64,000 bases of DNA from Planctomycetaceae bacterium (GCA_012729315.1 JAAYDI010000065.1:1-64000); one strand, 5' to 3'. Counted from the stretch's first letter, positions 26,261 through 36,305 are shown. Notes: generated from the letters alone by a model not told the origin. Program-made: numbers and translations.

Positions 26261-27616
26261 ATGACATTAAGCGTTACCCAGATTGATGTGCGTCACGACG
26301 ATGTGGCGGTGGCGCTCCAGCAGCTCCGAACCCGGCTCAGCCTGCAGGGGAATCTGGTGAGCGAGCGGGGGCGGGCGAAGACTGTCGAAGTGTTCGGGCA
26401 ACCGCTCACGCCGGAACAGGTGGTGGCCACGATCTGTCAGGACGTGCGGACCGAGGGGCTCGGTGCGGTACTGCGGTACACCCAGGGGCTTGATGGTGTG
26501 GCGGTGTCGGCCGACACGCTGCGGGTGCCGGCGGCAGCCCTGCAGGCCGCTCACCAGCAGGCGGATCCGCAGTTGCTCAACGCGGTGCGGCGGATCCGCG
26601 ACAACATTTTGGAGTTTCAGCGGGCGATACTGCACCGCGACGTGCGGGTGGAACGGCCGCGGGGGGTCTATCTGCAGCATCGTTATCTGCCGCTGCGGCG
26701 CGTGGGGATCTGTGTGCCCGGTGGTGCTGCGGCGTATCCGTCGACCGTCCTGATGACGGCCGTGCCCGCGCAGGCGGCCGACGTCGAGCAGGTGGCGATT
26801 GTGGCGCCTCCCACTCCGTTCGGCGCCGACAATCCGGATGTCCTGGCCACCTGCTACGAGCTGGGCGTAACCGAGGTGTACCGGGTGGGTGGTGCGCAGG
26901 GGGTGGCAGCGCTGGCGTATGGCGTCGAGTCGTTGCCGGCGGTCGACAAGATTGTGGGGCCTGGCAATCTGTTTGTCGCGCTGGCCAAGCGGTACGTTTA
27001 CGGCGAGGTCGACATCGACTCGATTGCCGGGCCCAGCGAGGTTGTGGTGCTGGCAGACGAGTCGACCGATCCGCGTTTCACGGCCGCCGACTTGCTGGCC
27101 CAGGCGGAACACTCGCCGGGCGCCGCGATTCTGATTACCTGGTGCCCGGAAGTGGTCCCGGCCACGCTGCAGCAACTGGAACTGCAGATGGAGCATCTGA
27201 GCCGCAGCGACCTGACGCGGCAGAGTCTCGAGCAGTTTGGAGCGTTGATCGTGGTCCGCAACGCGATGGAGGCGTGTGCGGTGGCTGATTCGATCGCGCC
27301 GGAACACCTGCACATCGCCACCCAGGACGCGGCGGATCTGGCCCCGCACATCCGCAATGCCGGTGCCATCTTCCTCGGCAACTACAGTCCGGTGGCGGTG
27401 GGGGACTACGTGGCCGGTCCGTCGCACGTGTTGCCGACCAGCGGCACGGCACGCTGGGCGGCCGGCCTGACCGCCAACGACTTCCTGCGCAGCTGCAGCC
27501 TGATCCACTACACGCAGGCCGGGCTGCAGGGGGTGGCCGAGGATCTGCAGCTGTTGGCCGCCAGAGAAGGGCTCACCGCGCATCGGGCCAGTGTGGAGGT
27601 GCGCGTCGGCCCCTGA
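26261..27616 (+). CDS. hisD: Histidinol dehydrogenase
   Basis: 451 residues from the ATG at 26261. Oxidises histidinol to histidine with two NAD+ and Zn2+, the last step of histidine synthesis. Family motifs: RVGICVPGGAAAYPSTVLM, VYRVGGAQGVAALAYG, VDKIVGPGNLFVALAKR, DSIAGPSEVVVLAD, LAQAEHSPGA and, near the end, GPSHVLPTSGTARW and LTANDFLRSCS. It has an N-terminal extension slightly longer than usual. First gene of a hisD-hisC-hisB run, separated from hisC by 80 bp. Confidence 0.96.
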   Translation: MTLSVTQIDVRHDDVAVALQQLRTRLSLQGNLVSERGRAKTVEVFGQPLTPEQVVATICQDVRTEGLGAVLRYTQGLDGVAVSADTLRVPAAALQAAHQQADPQLLNAVRRIRDNILEFQRAILHRDVRVERPRGVYLQHRYLPLRRVGICVPGGAAAYPSTVLMTAVPAQAADVEQVAIVAPPTPFGADNPDVLATCYELGVTEVYRVGGAQGVAALAYGVESLPAVDKIVGPGNLFVALAKRYVYGEVDIDSIAGPSEVVVLADESTDPRFTAADLLAQAEHSPGAAILITWCPEVVPATLQQLELQMEHLSRSDLTRQSLEQFGALIVVRNAMEACAVADSIAPEHLHIATQDAADLAPHIRNAGAIFLGNYSPVAVGDYVAGPSHVLPTSGTARWAAGLTANDFLRSCSLIHYTQAGLQGVAEDLQLLAAREGLTAHRASVEVRVGP

Positions 27617-27696
27617 CAGCACCTGAGGGCATCCATCCGGGGCCGGGCTGCCTGCGCGTCCGCTCCACATCGCCAATTGGCTGGAACGATCCGATC

Positions 27697-28770
27697 ATGA
27701 CTGACTATGTACGTCCTGACATTGCGGTGATGAGTGGCTACGTGCCGGGAGAACAGCCGCCGCCCGGCAAGTACGTCAAACTCAACACGAACGAGAACCC
27801 GTACCCGCCGTCGCCGGCGGTGAGCAGGGCGATTGCCGAAGCGGTCCAGAGCGGCCTGTCGCGGTATCCGGACCCGCTCTGCACCGCCTTCCGTCTGCGG
27901 GCAGCCGACGTGCTGGGTGTGCCGCCCGACTGGATCCTGTGCGGGAACGGGAGCGACGACATCCTGACGATTGTGACGCGCACGCTGGTCGGCCAAGGGG
28001 AGCTGTTGCGGCTGCCGTATCCCAGCTACGTGCTGTACCGCACCTTGGCGGACATCCAGGGGGCGCGGTACGAGCAGGTACATTTTGACGCCCACTGGGG
28101 GTTGACGGCGGAGTTCGCGCGGGTGGTGCCCGACCTGAAGCTTGTATTCCTGGCCAACCCGAACAGTCCCTCCGGAACGATGGTATCGCGGGAACAGATC
28201 CTGGAGCTGGCTGCCCGGCTGCACTGCCCGCTCCTGGTGGATGAAGCCTACGCGGATTTTGCCGACACCAACTGCATGGATCTGGTGGCACAGAATCCGA
28301 AGATCATGGTGTCGCGCACTCTGAGCAAGTCGTATGCGCTGGCCGGTCTGCGGTTCGGTTTCGTGGTGGCTCATCCGTCGTTGATTGCGGAGTTCGCCAA
28401 GGTCAAGGACTCGTACAACTGCGATGCGCTGGCGATTGCCGGCGCCACGGCGGCGATTGGCGATCAGGCCTGGCTGCTGGACAATCGCCGCCGCGTGCTG
28501 GCCACGCGTGCCCGCATGGCGCAGCTGATGCGGGAGCTGGGCTTTGCCGTGGAGCCGTCCCAGGCCAACTTCATCTGGTGCACGCATCCGGAGCGACCGT
28601 TACAACCGGTCTACGAGAAACTCAAAGCCAACCATGTCCTGGTCCGATACATGAACTATCCTGAATGGGGAGAGGGGCTGCGAATCAGCGTCGGCACGGA
28701 CGAACAGGTCGACGCGTGTGCAACGCTGCTGAAGGTGATTCTCAACGATGGTGCGCACGGCACGAATTGA
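27697..28770 (+). CDS. hisC: Histidinol-phosphate aminotransferase
   Basis: 357 residues. PLP aminotransferase converting imidazole-acetol phosphate and glutamate to histidinol phosphate. Visible: [15 protein letters not shown] at the N-terminus, GNGSDDILT for the phosphate site, [12 protein letters not shown] with the PLP-stacking Asn, VDEAYADF with the pyridine-binding Asp, [17 protein letters not shown] with the Schiff-base lysine, and a C-terminal [10 protein letters not shown] arginine. Its 3' end overlaps hisB by 23 bp, so the two are translationally linked. Confidence 0.96.
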   Translation: MTDYVRPDIAVMSGYVPGEQPPPGKYVKLNTNENPYPPSPAVSRAIAEAVQSGLSRYPDPLCTAFRLRAADVLGVPPDWILCGNGSDDILTIVTRTLVGQGELLRLPYPSYVLYRTLADIQGARYEQVHFDAHWGLTAEFARVVPDLKLVFLANPNSPSGTMVSREQILELAARLHCPLLVDEAYADFADTNCMDLVAQNPKIMVSRTLSKSYALAGLRFGFVVAHPSLIAEFAKVKDSYNCDALAIAGATAAIGDQAWLLDNRRRVLATRARMAQLMRELGFAVEPSQANFIWCTHPERPLQPVYEKLKANHVLVRYMNYPEWGEGLRISVGTDEQVDACATLLKVILNDGAHGTN

Positions 28771-29335
28771 ACGCCAGACGGCCGAGACGCAGGTTCAGCT
28801 CGTGCTGAATCTGGACGAACCGGAACCTACCCTGCTGCACACGGGGGTGGGGTTTCTCGACCACATGCTCGAGTTATTCGCCCGGCACGGCGGGTTCGGC
28901 CTGCAGGTCACGGCTCAAGGCGACCTGCATGTCGACCAGCATCACACGGTGGAAGACGTCGGGATCTGTCTGGGGCAGGCCTTGCGCCAGGCATTGGGGG
29001 ACAAGCACGGCATCCAGCGTTACGGGCACGTGACACTGCCCATGGAAGAGACCCTGGTGACGGTGGCGGTGGATCTCGGCGGCCGATACTATCTGGTGTT
29101 TGCCGCCGACATGCCGACCGAGAAGATCGGGGACTTCGACAGCCAGTTGGTGGAAGACTTCTGGCAGGCCGTGGCTGCCAATGCGCTGTGCAACCTGCAT
29201 GTGGTGTTGCATCACGGACGGAACACGCATCACATTGCCGAGGCGATTTTCAAGGCGGCCGCCCGAGCGCTGCGGATGGCTGTGGAACGCAGCGGGCGGG
29301 TATCGGGAGTGCCCAGCACCAAGGGGGTGCTGTAG
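28748..29335 (+). CDS. hisB: Imidazoleglycerol-phosphate dehydratase
   Basis: 195 residues, ATG at 28748 inside the end of hisC. Mn-dependent dehydratase of histidine synthesis. The duplicated histidine motifs are both present: [18 protein letters not shown], then [15 protein letters not shown], and [13 protein letters not shown], then [20 protein letters not shown]. The tail [10 protein letters not shown] is typical. This is the monofunctional form without the phosphatase half. It ends three bases before the convergent accC stop, leaving almost no room for separate terminators. Confidence 0.97.
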   Translation: MVRTARIERQTAETQVQLVLNLDEPEPTLLHTGVGFLDHMLELFARHGGFGLQVTAQGDLHVDQHHTVEDVGICLGQALRQALGDKHGIQRYGHVTLPMEETLVTVAVDLGGRYYLVFAADMPTEKIGDFDSQLVEDFWQAVAANALCNLHVVLHHGRNTHHIAEAIFKAAARALRMAVERSGRVSGVPSTKGVL

Positions 29336-29338
29336 GTT

Positions 29339-30691
29339 TCAGCGCGGTTGCGCGAAGAACGCCCGTTCGACAAAGCTGGTGTCGACCCAGCCGTCGACGA
29401 AGTCGGTGTGGGCGAGCACTTTGGCGTGGAACGGCACCGTGGTGTGGATGCCTTCGACGCGCAGTTCCGCCAGGGCGCGTTGCATGCAGGTGATCGCCTC
29501 TGCCCGCGTCGGCTGATGCACGATCAGTTTGCCGATCATCGAATCGTAGAACGGCGGCACGTTATAGCCCTGGTGGACGTGCGAGTCCCAGCGCACGCCC
29601 GGTCCACCGGGGGTGATCAGCCGGCGAATCACCCCCGGGCAGGGCTGGAAGTTCGCCTTCGGGTTCTCGGCGTTGATCCGGCACTCGATGGAGCAGCCGG
29701 TGACTTTGACGTTTTTCTGCTTGAAGGGGAGCGGTTCGCCGGACGCGACCAGGATCTGGGACTTGATCAGGTCGATGCCGGTCGTCATTTCCGTTACCGG
29801 GTGTTCCACCTGGATGCGGGCGTTGACTTCGATGAAGTAGAAGTTATTGTCCTGGTCGACGATGAATTCGACGGTACCGGCGTTGGTGTAGTTAGCGCGT
29901 TTAACCAGCCGCACGGCGCACTCGCACATTTCGAGCCGGACTCTATCCGGCAGGTTGGGGGCCGGGGTTTCTTCGATGAGCTTCTGATGCCGCCGCTGGG
30001 TGGAACAGTCACGTTCCCACAGGTAGACGACGTTGCCATGGTTGTCGGCGATGATCTGCACCTCGATGTGGCGGGGCCGCTCGATGAATTTTTCCAGATA
30101 GACCCCCGCGTTGCCGAAGGCGGCCTGCGCCTCGGCGCGCGCCTGGGAGAAGGCGCTCTTGAGTGCCAGGTCGTTGGAGGCGATGCGCATGCCTTTGCCG
30201 CCCCCGCCGGCGGTGGCCTTGACCAGCACGGGGAAGCCGATCTCGTGGGCCACCTGGATGGCCGCCGCTTCGTCGTCCACCAGCCCTTCGCTCCCCGGCA
30301 CGACCGGCACTTTCACTTCGCGTGCCAACGCCCGGGCGTGGTTCTTGTCGCCCAGCAGATTCATGGCCTCCGGAGTGGGGCCGATGAAGTCGATGTTGCA
30401 GCTCCGGCACACCTCGTTGAAGTGCGCATTTTCCGCCAGGAAGCCGTAGCCGGGATGGATCGCCTCGACGTTGCCCACTTCCGCCGCGCTGATCACCTGG
30501 TCGATCTTCAGATAGCTGTGGGCGCTTTTGGGCGGGCCCACGCAGTAGGCCTCGTCGACCAGCTCCAGATAGGCGCTGCCCCGGTCCGCTTCACTGAAAA
30601 TGGCCACGGTCTCAACGCCCAGCTCGCGGCAGGCGCGGATGACGCGCAGCGCGATCTCGCCACGGTTCGCTACAAGGATTCGTTTGTACAT
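29339..30691 (-). CDS. accC: Biotin carboxylase subunit of acetyl-CoA carboxylase
   Basis: 450 residues. Carboxylates biotin on AccB using ATP and bicarbonate, the first step of fatty-acid synthesis. It begins [20 protein letters not shown], has the ATP-grasp glycine loop ([14 protein letters not shown]), the catalytic region [36 protein letters not shown] and [11 protein letters not shown] with the catalytic Arg, and INAENP later. Length is normal. Six bases downstream of accB, forming a pepP-accB-accC order known in many bacteria, with efp missing here. Confidence 0.97.
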   Translation of the reverse strand: MYKRILVANRGEIALRVIRACRELGVETVAIFSEADRGSAYLELVDEAYCVGPPKSAHSYLKIDQVISAAEVGNVEAIHPGYGFLAENAHFNEVCRSCNIDFIGPTPEAMNLLGDKNHARALAREVKVPVVPGSEGLVDDEAAAIQVAHEIGFPVLVKATAGGGGKGMRIASNDLALKSAFSQARAEAQAAFGNAGVYLEKFIERPRHIEVQIIADNHGNVVYLWERDCSTQRRHQKLIEETPAPNLPDRVRLEMCECAVRLVKRANYTNAGTVEFIVDQDNNFYFIEVNARIQVEHPVTEMTTGIDLIKSQILVASGEPLPFKQKNVKVTGCSIECRINAENPKANFQPCPGVIRRLITPGGPGVRWDSHVHQGYNVPPFYDSMIGKLIVHQPTRAEAITCMQRALAELRVEGIHTTVPFHAKVLAHTDFVDGWVDTSFVERAFFAQPR

Positions 30692-30697
30692 CGGGAC

Positions 30698-31207
30698 CTA
30701 GCTGGCACGGGTGTCGATTTTGAACAACGGTCGGCCGTGGTCGACAGGTTCTTCGTCGTCCACCAACACCGCCACGATCTTGCCCCGGGTTTCTGCCGGA
30801 ATCTCGTTGAAGACCTTCATGGCTTCGATGATGCACACCGTTGTCTCCGGTGCCACCATATCGCCGATCTTGACGAAGGGGTCCGCGTTCGGGTTGGGGC
30901 GGGCGTAGAACGTCCCTACCATCGGGCTGCGCACAATCACCATGTGTTCTTCGACCACTTCGGCAGGCGGCGGCGCGGGCGCGGCCGCCGCGGGCGCCGC
31001 GCTGGCTGGCGGGCTCGACGGGGTGGCGAGCGCTGGCGGTGCGACCGGCGATGCATAGACCATCTCCGCCCCGCGGCACAAACGGATGCGCTGCTCCGCC
31101 TGACGCAAGTCGACTTCCCGCAGGTCGTGCTGCTCCATCAACTCAACCAGGCGGCGAATACGATCGACATCGAACACATCGTCAGGGCCGGTATCCGAGT
31201 CTGACAT
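30698..31207 (-). CDS. accB: Biotin carboxyl carrier protein
   Basis: 169 residues from the ATG at 31205-31207. The N-terminal helix (DVDRIRRLVELMEQHDLREV) and an Ala/Pro-rich hinge precede the C-terminal biotinyl domain, with EAMKVFNEIPAE carrying the biotinylated lysine in EAMK and the PMVGTFY strand before it. It shuttles carboxybiotin from AccC to the carboxyltransferase. An in-frame start 48 bp upstream is unlikely. Followed at 6 bp by accC. Confidence 0.95.
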   Translation of the reverse strand: MSDSDTGPDDVFDVDRIRRLVELMEQHDLREVDLRQAEQRIRLCRGAEMVYASPVAPPALATPSSPPASAAPAAAAPAPPPAEVVEEHMVIVRSPMVGTFYARPNPNADPFVKIGDMVAPETTVCIIEAMKVFNEIPAETRGKIVAVLVDDEEPVDHGRPLFKIDTRAS

Positions 31208-31398
31208 AGGGGGCCTCCGGAAAATGGCCTCTCTGCGGCAAGTGGCGTCTGCCACACAGATGGAAGTTCTACGATTGGGACAGTGCGCGGCACGGGTCGC
31301 GCGTCAGGACGTGCTGTCGGGCCGTTCACCCCAGTCACATCGCCCTGGTCTCACCTTGGGGGAGCATAGTGTTGGCCGGCCGGGACACCTGCGGACCG

Positions 31399-31471
31399 TC
31401 AGGCAATCGATTCAGGCAATCGATTCAGGCAATCAATTCAGTCGACCACACAATTCAGTCGACCACACAAT
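31399..31471. repeat. Two short tandem repeats at the pepP 3' end
   Basis: A 13-bp unit (TCAGGCAATCGAT) occurs three times at 31399-31437, the last copy with one change. A 17-bp unit (TCAGTCGACCACACAAT) occurs twice at 31438-31471. The second 17-bp copy contains the pepP stop codon (31455-31457) and its last codons, so the gene end has been duplicated in the downstream spacer. Confidence 0.9.
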
Positions 31472-32546
31472 GGTCCAGCTCCTTGGGCAGTGAGCTCAGC
31501 ACTTCGTGCCCGTCGCGAGTCACCAGGACGTCGTCTTCGATCCGCACACCTCCCCACTGCGGGAGGTAGATGCCCGGTTCCACGGTGACCACCATCCCGG
31601 CCTTCAGCGGCCGGTCACTCAAGGTGGCCAGTCGGGGAGCCTCGTGGATTTCCAGACCGAACCCGTGACCCAGACCGTGCCCGAACTGTTTGCTGTACCC
31701 GGCCTTGGCGATCAGGTCCCGGGCTGTCGCGTCCACCTGGCTCATCAGGACGCCTGGGCGGATCGACGCGATGGCCTGCTCCTGCGCTTTCAACACAACT
31801 CCATATATACGCTCGAGTTTCGGCGAGATTCTACCGGTCACCAGGACGCGCGTCAAGTCGCTGCAATAGAGTCGTGCCGTGGCTCCCCAGTCGATCAGCA
31901 GCAGGTCGCCGTCCCCTACGCGTTGCTGAGTCGGCACGGCGTGCGGGAGTGCCGCACGGGCGCCGACCGCGACGATGGGTGGAAAGCTGCAGCCAGCGCC
32001 GCCGAAACGGCGAATCTGGTGCTCCAGCTCAAAGGCGATCTCGCGCTCGGTCTGTTCCGGCCGCAGGGCCGCGCGGATGACGCCAAACGCCTGCTCGGCC
32101 AGCCGGATCGCCTCGCGGATTTCGTCGACTTCGTGCCGGTCCTTGATTTCGCGCAGCCGCTCCACGAGGCCGTTGGTGGGCACGAGCGTCACGTGCGGCA
32201 ATGCGGCGGCCAGACGATCGTGCAGCGCGAGTGAGATGGAAGCCGCTTCGACTGCCAGGCGCGTGACGCGGGCTTTCTTCACCACCGATTCCACCAGTCC
32301 CAGGGTCGTGCCGCTCGGGCTCCGGATGGCCACGTCCAGCCCGCGGCATTCCTCCTCGAGCTGCTGCGTGTACCGCGGGTCACTCAGCATGACCTCCGCG
32401 CCGGCGCCGACCAGCAGGTAGCTGTCGTCCCCGGTAAATCCGGTCAGGTAGGTGACGTTGGTGAAGTTGGTGATCAGCGCGGCGTCTGCTCCCAGGCGGC
32501 GCACTGCGCTGGAGAGTTTTTTCCGACGTTGTGTGAATCGCGCCAT
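31455..32546 (-). CDS. pepP: Xaa-Pro aminopeptidase (M24 metallopeptidase)
   Basis: 363 residues from the ATG at 32544-32546; another ATG at 32600 adds 18 residues. The N-terminal creatinase-like domain reads ALITNFTNVTYLTGF. The catalytic pita-bread domain has metal ligands in LLIDWGATARLYCSDLTR, GHGLGHGFGLEIHE, TVEPGIYLPQWGG and VRIEDDVLV. Removes an N-terminal residue preceding proline. Located 247 bp upstream of accB on the same strand; the repeats at its 3' end fill part of that gap. Confidence 0.93.
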   Translation of the reverse strand: MARFTQRRKKLSSAVRRLGADAALITNFTNVTYLTGFTGDDSYLLVGAGAEVMLSDPRYTQQLEEECRGLDVAIRSPSGTTLGLVESVVKKARVTRLAVEAASISLALHDRLAAALPHVTLVPTNGLVERLREIKDRHEVDEIREAIRLAEQAFGVIRAALRPEQTEREIAFELEHQIRRFGGAGCSFPPIVAVGARAALPHAVPTQQRVGDGDLLLIDWGATARLYCSDLTRVLVTGRISPKLERIYGVVLKAQEQAIASIRPGVLMSQVDATARDLIAKAGYSKQFGHGLGHGFGLEIHEAPRLATLSDRPLKAGMVVTVEPGIYLPQWGGVRIEDDVLVTRDGHEVLSSLPKELDHCVVD

Positions 32547-32804
32547 GATGAGTTGCTCGCAGAGGTATCGAAGACGGGACGTCGACTCTGGGGAACTCAT
32601 TTTAGGGCGGTCGGCGGTGCACCGAAATCACCCGTGTCGGGAGCGGCGAGGTGGTGGCGGATCACAGGCCGGATGGCGGTCCCGCTGTGCCATCCCGCCA
32701 CGCTGGCTGATTCCTTCGCAATTCTCGACTTGGTATGCTAGGCGTTCACCTGTTCATTTGCCCGCGGCTGGCAGCCTGATCGATCCGAATGGGAGGAGTC
32801 AATC

Positions 32805-33854
32805 ATGTTCTTCGTGGAATCCTATTACGTAGCCATCGCGATGTGCGTCGTCACGATGCTCTGTTGGGGGTCATGGGCCAACACGCAGAAGTTGGCGAGC
32901 AAGGAGTGGCGTTTTCAGCTCTTCTACTGGGATTACTGCCTGGGCGTGCTGCTGCTGATGGTGGTCTTCGCGCTGACGCTCGGGAGCATGGGTTCGACCG
33001 GCCGGGGGTTTTTTGAGGATCTGAGTCAGGCGTCGCTGCGGAGTCTGGGTTACGCGTTTCTGGGTGGAGTCGTCTTCAACGCGGCGAACATCCTGCTGGT
33101 GGCCGCGATCGACATGGCGGGGATGGCGGTGGCGTTCCCGGTGGGCATCGGGCTGGCACTGGTCATCGGTGTCTTCACCAATTACTGGAATAAACCCGAA
33201 GGGAATCCGCAGATTCTGTTCACGGGGGTGGCGCTGGTGGTGGCGGCGATCATCGTCGACGCGCTGGCGTACCGCCGGCTTCCCTCGAGCGGGACGACGG
33301 CCACGTGGAAAGGGATTGCTCTGTCGATCGTCTGCGGTGTGCTGATGGGGTTCTTCTATCCGCTGGTTGACTCGTCGATGCAATCGCTGGATACGATCAA
33401 GACGGTGTCTGATTCCGGGCTGCTGACTCCCTACACGGCGCTCGTCTTTTTTGGCCTCGGGCTGTTCCTGTCCAGCTTTGTTTTCAACGTGGCGGTGATG
33501 AAATGGCCGTTCAAGGGTGACCCGGTGCCGTTGTCGGACTATTTCACGAAAGGCAATGCGCGGCTGCATGCCGTGGGGATCCTGGGTGGCGTGATCTGGG
33601 GCGTGGGGATGTCGTTCAACATTGTGGCGAGCGGAGTGGCGTCGCCGGCCGTGGCGTACGGTCTGGGTCAGGGGGCGACGATGGTCGCGGCGCTGTGGGG
33701 TGTGTTCATCTGGAAGGAGTTCAAAACGGCCGCCCCGGGCACCAATCGGCTGTTGGCTCTGATGTTCGCGCTGTTTCTGATCGGTTTGAGTCTGCTCGTG
33801 TATGCGAAACTGCCCGGGTCGGCGGAGGCCACGGCGGCCCTGCTGCCGTTCTAG
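32805..33854 (+). CDS. Sugar/ureide-permease-like DMT transporter, about 10 TM
   Basis: 349 residues, ATG at 32805 with GGGAGGAG 10 nt upstream. Ten hydrophobic segments span the protein; the opening AIAMCVVTMLCWGSWANTQK and AIDMAGMAVAFPVGIGLAL resemble the glucose/ribose porter and plant ureide permease branch of the drug/metabolite transporter superfamily. It probably imports a small sugar or nucleoside-like compound. The ribokinase gene starts 30 bp after its stop, suggesting an uptake-and-phosphorylation pair for ribose or a related pentose. Substrate is inferred from context only. Confidence 0.8.
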   Translation: MFFVESYYVAIAMCVVTMLCWGSWANTQKLASKEWRFQLFYWDYCLGVLLLMVVFALTLGSMGSTGRGFFEDLSQASLRSLGYAFLGGVVFNAANILLVAAIDMAGMAVAFPVGIGLALVIGVFTNYWNKPEGNPQILFTGVALVVAAIIVDALAYRRLPSSGTTATWKGIALSIVCGVLMGFFYPLVDSSMQSLDTIKTVSDSGLLTPYTALVFFGLGLFLSSFVFNVAVMKWPFKGDPVPLSDYFTKGNARLHAVGILGGVIWGVGMSFNIVASGVASPAVAYGLGQGATMVAALWGVFIWKEFKTAAPGTNRLLALMFALFLIGLSLLVYAKLPGSAEATAALLPF

Positions 33855-33884
33855 CGGGTGGAGGATCTGAAGGAGGTGGATGCG

Positions 33885-34805
33885 ATGGCCGGTAAGATCG
33901 TCGTGGTGGGCAGTTCGAACACCGACATGATTCTGCAGATGGAGCACATCCCGCGGCCGGGCGAGACGATTCTGGGCGGGCGGTTCACGATGGCGGCGGG
34001 AGGCAAGGGGGCGAATCAGGCGGTGGCGGCGGCCCGGGCCGGGGGCCAGGTCGCGCTGGTGGCACGTGTCGGCCGGGACATGTTCGGCCGGCAGGCGCTC
34101 GAGGGGTTCCGGCGGGACGGGATCGACGTGCAGCACGTGGGGGAGGACGCGGAGGCTCCGTCCGGAGTGGCGTTGATCTTCGTGGCAGACAGCGGCGAGA
34201 ACAGCATTGGCGTCGCCTCGGGCGCGAATCTCTGCCTGTCGCCGGCGGACGTCGAGCGTGCTGCGGAGACGATTGGCGCGGCGGACGTGCTGGTCATGCA
34301 ACTCGAGACTCCGCTGGAGACGGTCCGGGCGGCCGCGGCGATCGCCGCGGCGCAGCGAGTTCCCGTCGTGTTGAACCCCGCCCCCGCGCAGCCGCTGGAC
34401 GACGAGCTGCTGAGCCACGTCACGGTGCTCACGCCGAACGAGAGCGAGGCGGAACTGCTCACGGGAGTGCGCGTGGCGGACGCTTCGTCCGCCGCGGCGG
34501 CCGCCGCACAGCTGCGAAGCAAGGGGGTCGCAAGCGTGATTTTCACGCTCGGCGCGCGCGGCGCGTGGGTGTCGTCCGCTGAGTTCCAGGGGTTGGTGCC
34601 GGCCCGGACAGTCAAGCCGGTTGATACGACGGCGGCGGGTGACGTCTTCAACGGCGCGTTGGCCGTCGCCATGTCCGAAGGGCAGCCGCTCGCACAGTGC
34701 GTGCATTTTGCCAATGCGGCGGCGGCCGTATCGGTCACCCGGCTGGGCGCTCAGCCGTCCGCACCGCAGCGGGCGGAGATCGAATCCATGCTCGGTGCGC
34801 CGTAG
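33885..34805 (+). CDS. rbsK: Ribokinase (PfkB family)
   Basis: 306 residues from the ATG at 33885, 8 nt after GGAGG at 33872-33876. PfkB signature 1 is AAGGKGANQAVAAARAG and signature 2 is DTTAAGDVFNGALAVAM with the catalytic Asp. VGSSNTDMILQMEHIPRPGE at the start and LTPNESEAELL match ribokinases. It phosphorylates ribose at O5 with ATP. It follows the DMT transporter and lies 91 bp before menG/ubiE. Confidence 0.93.
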   Translation: MAGKIVVVGSSNTDMILQMEHIPRPGETILGGRFTMAAGGKGANQAVAAARAGGQVALVARVGRDMFGRQALEGFRRDGIDVQHVGEDAEAPSGVALIFVADSGENSIGVASGANLCLSPADVERAAETIGAADVLVMQLETPLETVRAAAAIAAAQRVPVVLNPAPAQPLDDELLSHVTVLTPNESEAELLTGVRVADASSAAAAAAQLRSKGVASVIFTLGARGAWVSSAEFQGLVPARTVKPVDTTAAGDVFNGALAVAMSEGQPLAQCVHFANAAAAVSVTRLGAQPSAPQRAEIESMLGAP

Positions 34806-34896
34806 CCCCGCATGGGTCGTGTCCGGCGGCGTAGACGCGCGAGGCCGGGGGTCGTATCATTCCGTGCCGCGTGGCGCTAGTGAGTACGGGACCAGC

Positions 34897-35610
34897 ATGG
34901 CAGTTGACAAGACGGACCATCGAGTGCGGCGGATGTTCGGCGCCATTGCGCCGGCGTACGACCGGATGAATCACCTATTGTCGCTGAGCGTCGACCGCTA
35001 CTGGCGGTGGCGCACCGTCCGCCTCGTGCGGCCGGAGGGGCAGGCGCCGATCCTGGACGTCTGTACCGGCACCGGCGACCTGGCGTTCGCCTTCGCGCGC
35101 TGCACGCGGGGGGAAGTGCCGATCATGGCCACCGACTTCTGTCCGGAGATGCTGGCGATCGGCCGCAGCAAGTCACAGCGGTCGGCTGTGTGCCGGAACG
35201 TGACGTTCCTGGAGGCCGACACGCAGGCGCTTCCCTTTGCGGCCGGCATCTTTCAGATCGTCTGTGTGGCATTCGGGCTGCGCAACGTCGCCGACACGGA
35301 TCTCGGTCTGCGTGAGATGACGCGGGTCTGCGCCCCGCAGGGGCGCGTGGTGATCCTGGAGTTCTCGATGCCGCGGTGGCAGCCGATGCGGACGCTCTAC
35401 GGCTGGTACTTCCGCCGGCTGCTGCCGCGGATCGGCCAGCTGCTGGTGCGGAACGAGGACGACGCGTACCGTTACCTGCCGGAGAGTGTGAGGGAATTCC
35501 CGGAGCGCGCGGAGCTGGTCCAGCGGATGGAAGCGGCCGGCCTGCGCGATGTGCACTACCATTCGCTCACCGGTGGTATCGCGACCCTTTACGTTGGGGT
35601 GAAGTTGTAA
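34897..35610 (+). CDS. ubiE: Demethylmenaquinone methyltransferase (UbiE/MenG)
   Basis: 237 residues from the ATG at 34897. SAM-dependent C-methylation that completes menaquinone. Visible: VRRMFGAIAPAYDRMNHLLS, LDVCTGTGDLAFAF (SAM loop), CVAFGLRNVADTDLGLREM, RVVILEFSMP and the closing LTGGIATLYVGVK. First of the quinone cluster (ubiE, ubiX, ubiA-like, mqnE), all on the plus strand. Because mqnE is present, the product is taken as menaquinone and not ubiquinone. Confidence 0.93.
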   Translation: MAVDKTDHRVRRMFGAIAPAYDRMNHLLSLSVDRYWRWRTVRLVRPEGQAPILDVCTGTGDLAFAFARCTRGEVPIMATDFCPEMLAIGRSKSQRSAVCRNVTFLEADTQALPFAAGIFQIVCVAFGLRNVADTDLGLREMTRVCAPQGRVVILEFSMPRWQPMRTLYGWYFRRLLPRIGQLLVRNEDDAYRYLPESVREFPERAELVQRMEAAGLRDVHYHSLTGGIATLYVGVKL

Positions 35611-35646
35611 GCCGCCTGACAGTGCTGCCTGACGAAAGACCGATCC

Positions 35647-36288
35647 ATGACCCCCGTCGCCCCGTCGCCCCGGCCGCCCTTTGTCGTCGGTATCACCGGC
35701 GCCAGCGGCGCGGTCTACGCCGTGCGCCTCATCGAAACGCTCCTGGAACTGGGGCACCACGTGCACCTGACGATCAGTCGCTCGGGGCAGACCGTGCTGC
35801 AACAGGAACTCGCGCGGGACGTGGACCTGGAGCACTTCGAACTGGCCAGCCTGCAGCTGGCGGTGCCCGGCAGCCAGCTCGGGCAACTGACCTACTTCCA
35901 CTGCGACGACTATCTGGCGCCGATGGCCAGCGGCTCGGCGCTGTCGTCCGGCATGGTCATCTGTCCCTGTTCCGGCGGCACGTTGAGTGCGGTGGCGCAC
36001 GGCGCGAGCACGAATCTGATTCAGCGCGCGGCGGAGACGCACTTGAAGGAGCGGCGGAAACTGATCCTGGTGCCGCGCGAGACACCCGTGTCGCTGGTGT
36101 GCCTGGACAATATGAAACGCGCCTGCCAGGCGGGGGCGATCGTGATGCCGGCATCGCCCGGCTGGTACCAGGGCGTCCAGTCGGTGCGTGATCTGGTGGA
36201 CTTCATCGTCGCCCGCATCCTGGACCATCTGGACGTCGCGCACCAGTTGTCCCGGCGGTGGGGCCACGGTTGTCCAGGGAATTGCTGA
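35647..36288 (+). CDS. ubiX: UbiX-type flavin prenyltransferase
   Basis: 213 residues from the ATG at 35647. Makes prenylated FMN for UbiD-type decarboxylases. FMN-binding motifs GITGASGAVYAVRLIETLL and ISRSGQTVLQQ, then CPCSGGTLSAVAHGASTNLI, RRKLILVPRETPVS and a tail MPASPGWYQGVQSVRDLVDF, all expected. No UbiD partner is in the window. In the futalosine route UbiX/UbiD-type enzymes decarboxylate the naphthoate intermediate, which fits its position between ubiE and the UbiA-type gene. Confidence 0.93.
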   Translation: MTPVAPSPRPPFVVGITGASGAVYAVRLIETLLELGHHVHLTISRSGQTVLQQELARDVDLEHFELASLQLAVPGSQLGQLTYFHCDDYLAPMASGSALSSGMVICPCSGGTLSAVAHGASTNLIQRAAETHLKERRKLILVPRETPVSLVCLDNMKRACQAGAIVMPASPGWYQGVQSVRDLVDFIVARILDHLDVAHQLSRRWGHGCPGNC

Positions 36289-36305
36289 TCCGGGAAATTG
36301 CCGAT

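Noticed and set aside
29336-29338. Terminator between convergent hisB and accC
   Set aside because: Only three bases separate the stop codons and no hairpin with a T-run was found there.
32871-34706. 611-codon minus frame opposite the transporter and ribokinase
   Set aside because: Extreme Arg/His/Gln content and no motif; both sense genes are well supported.
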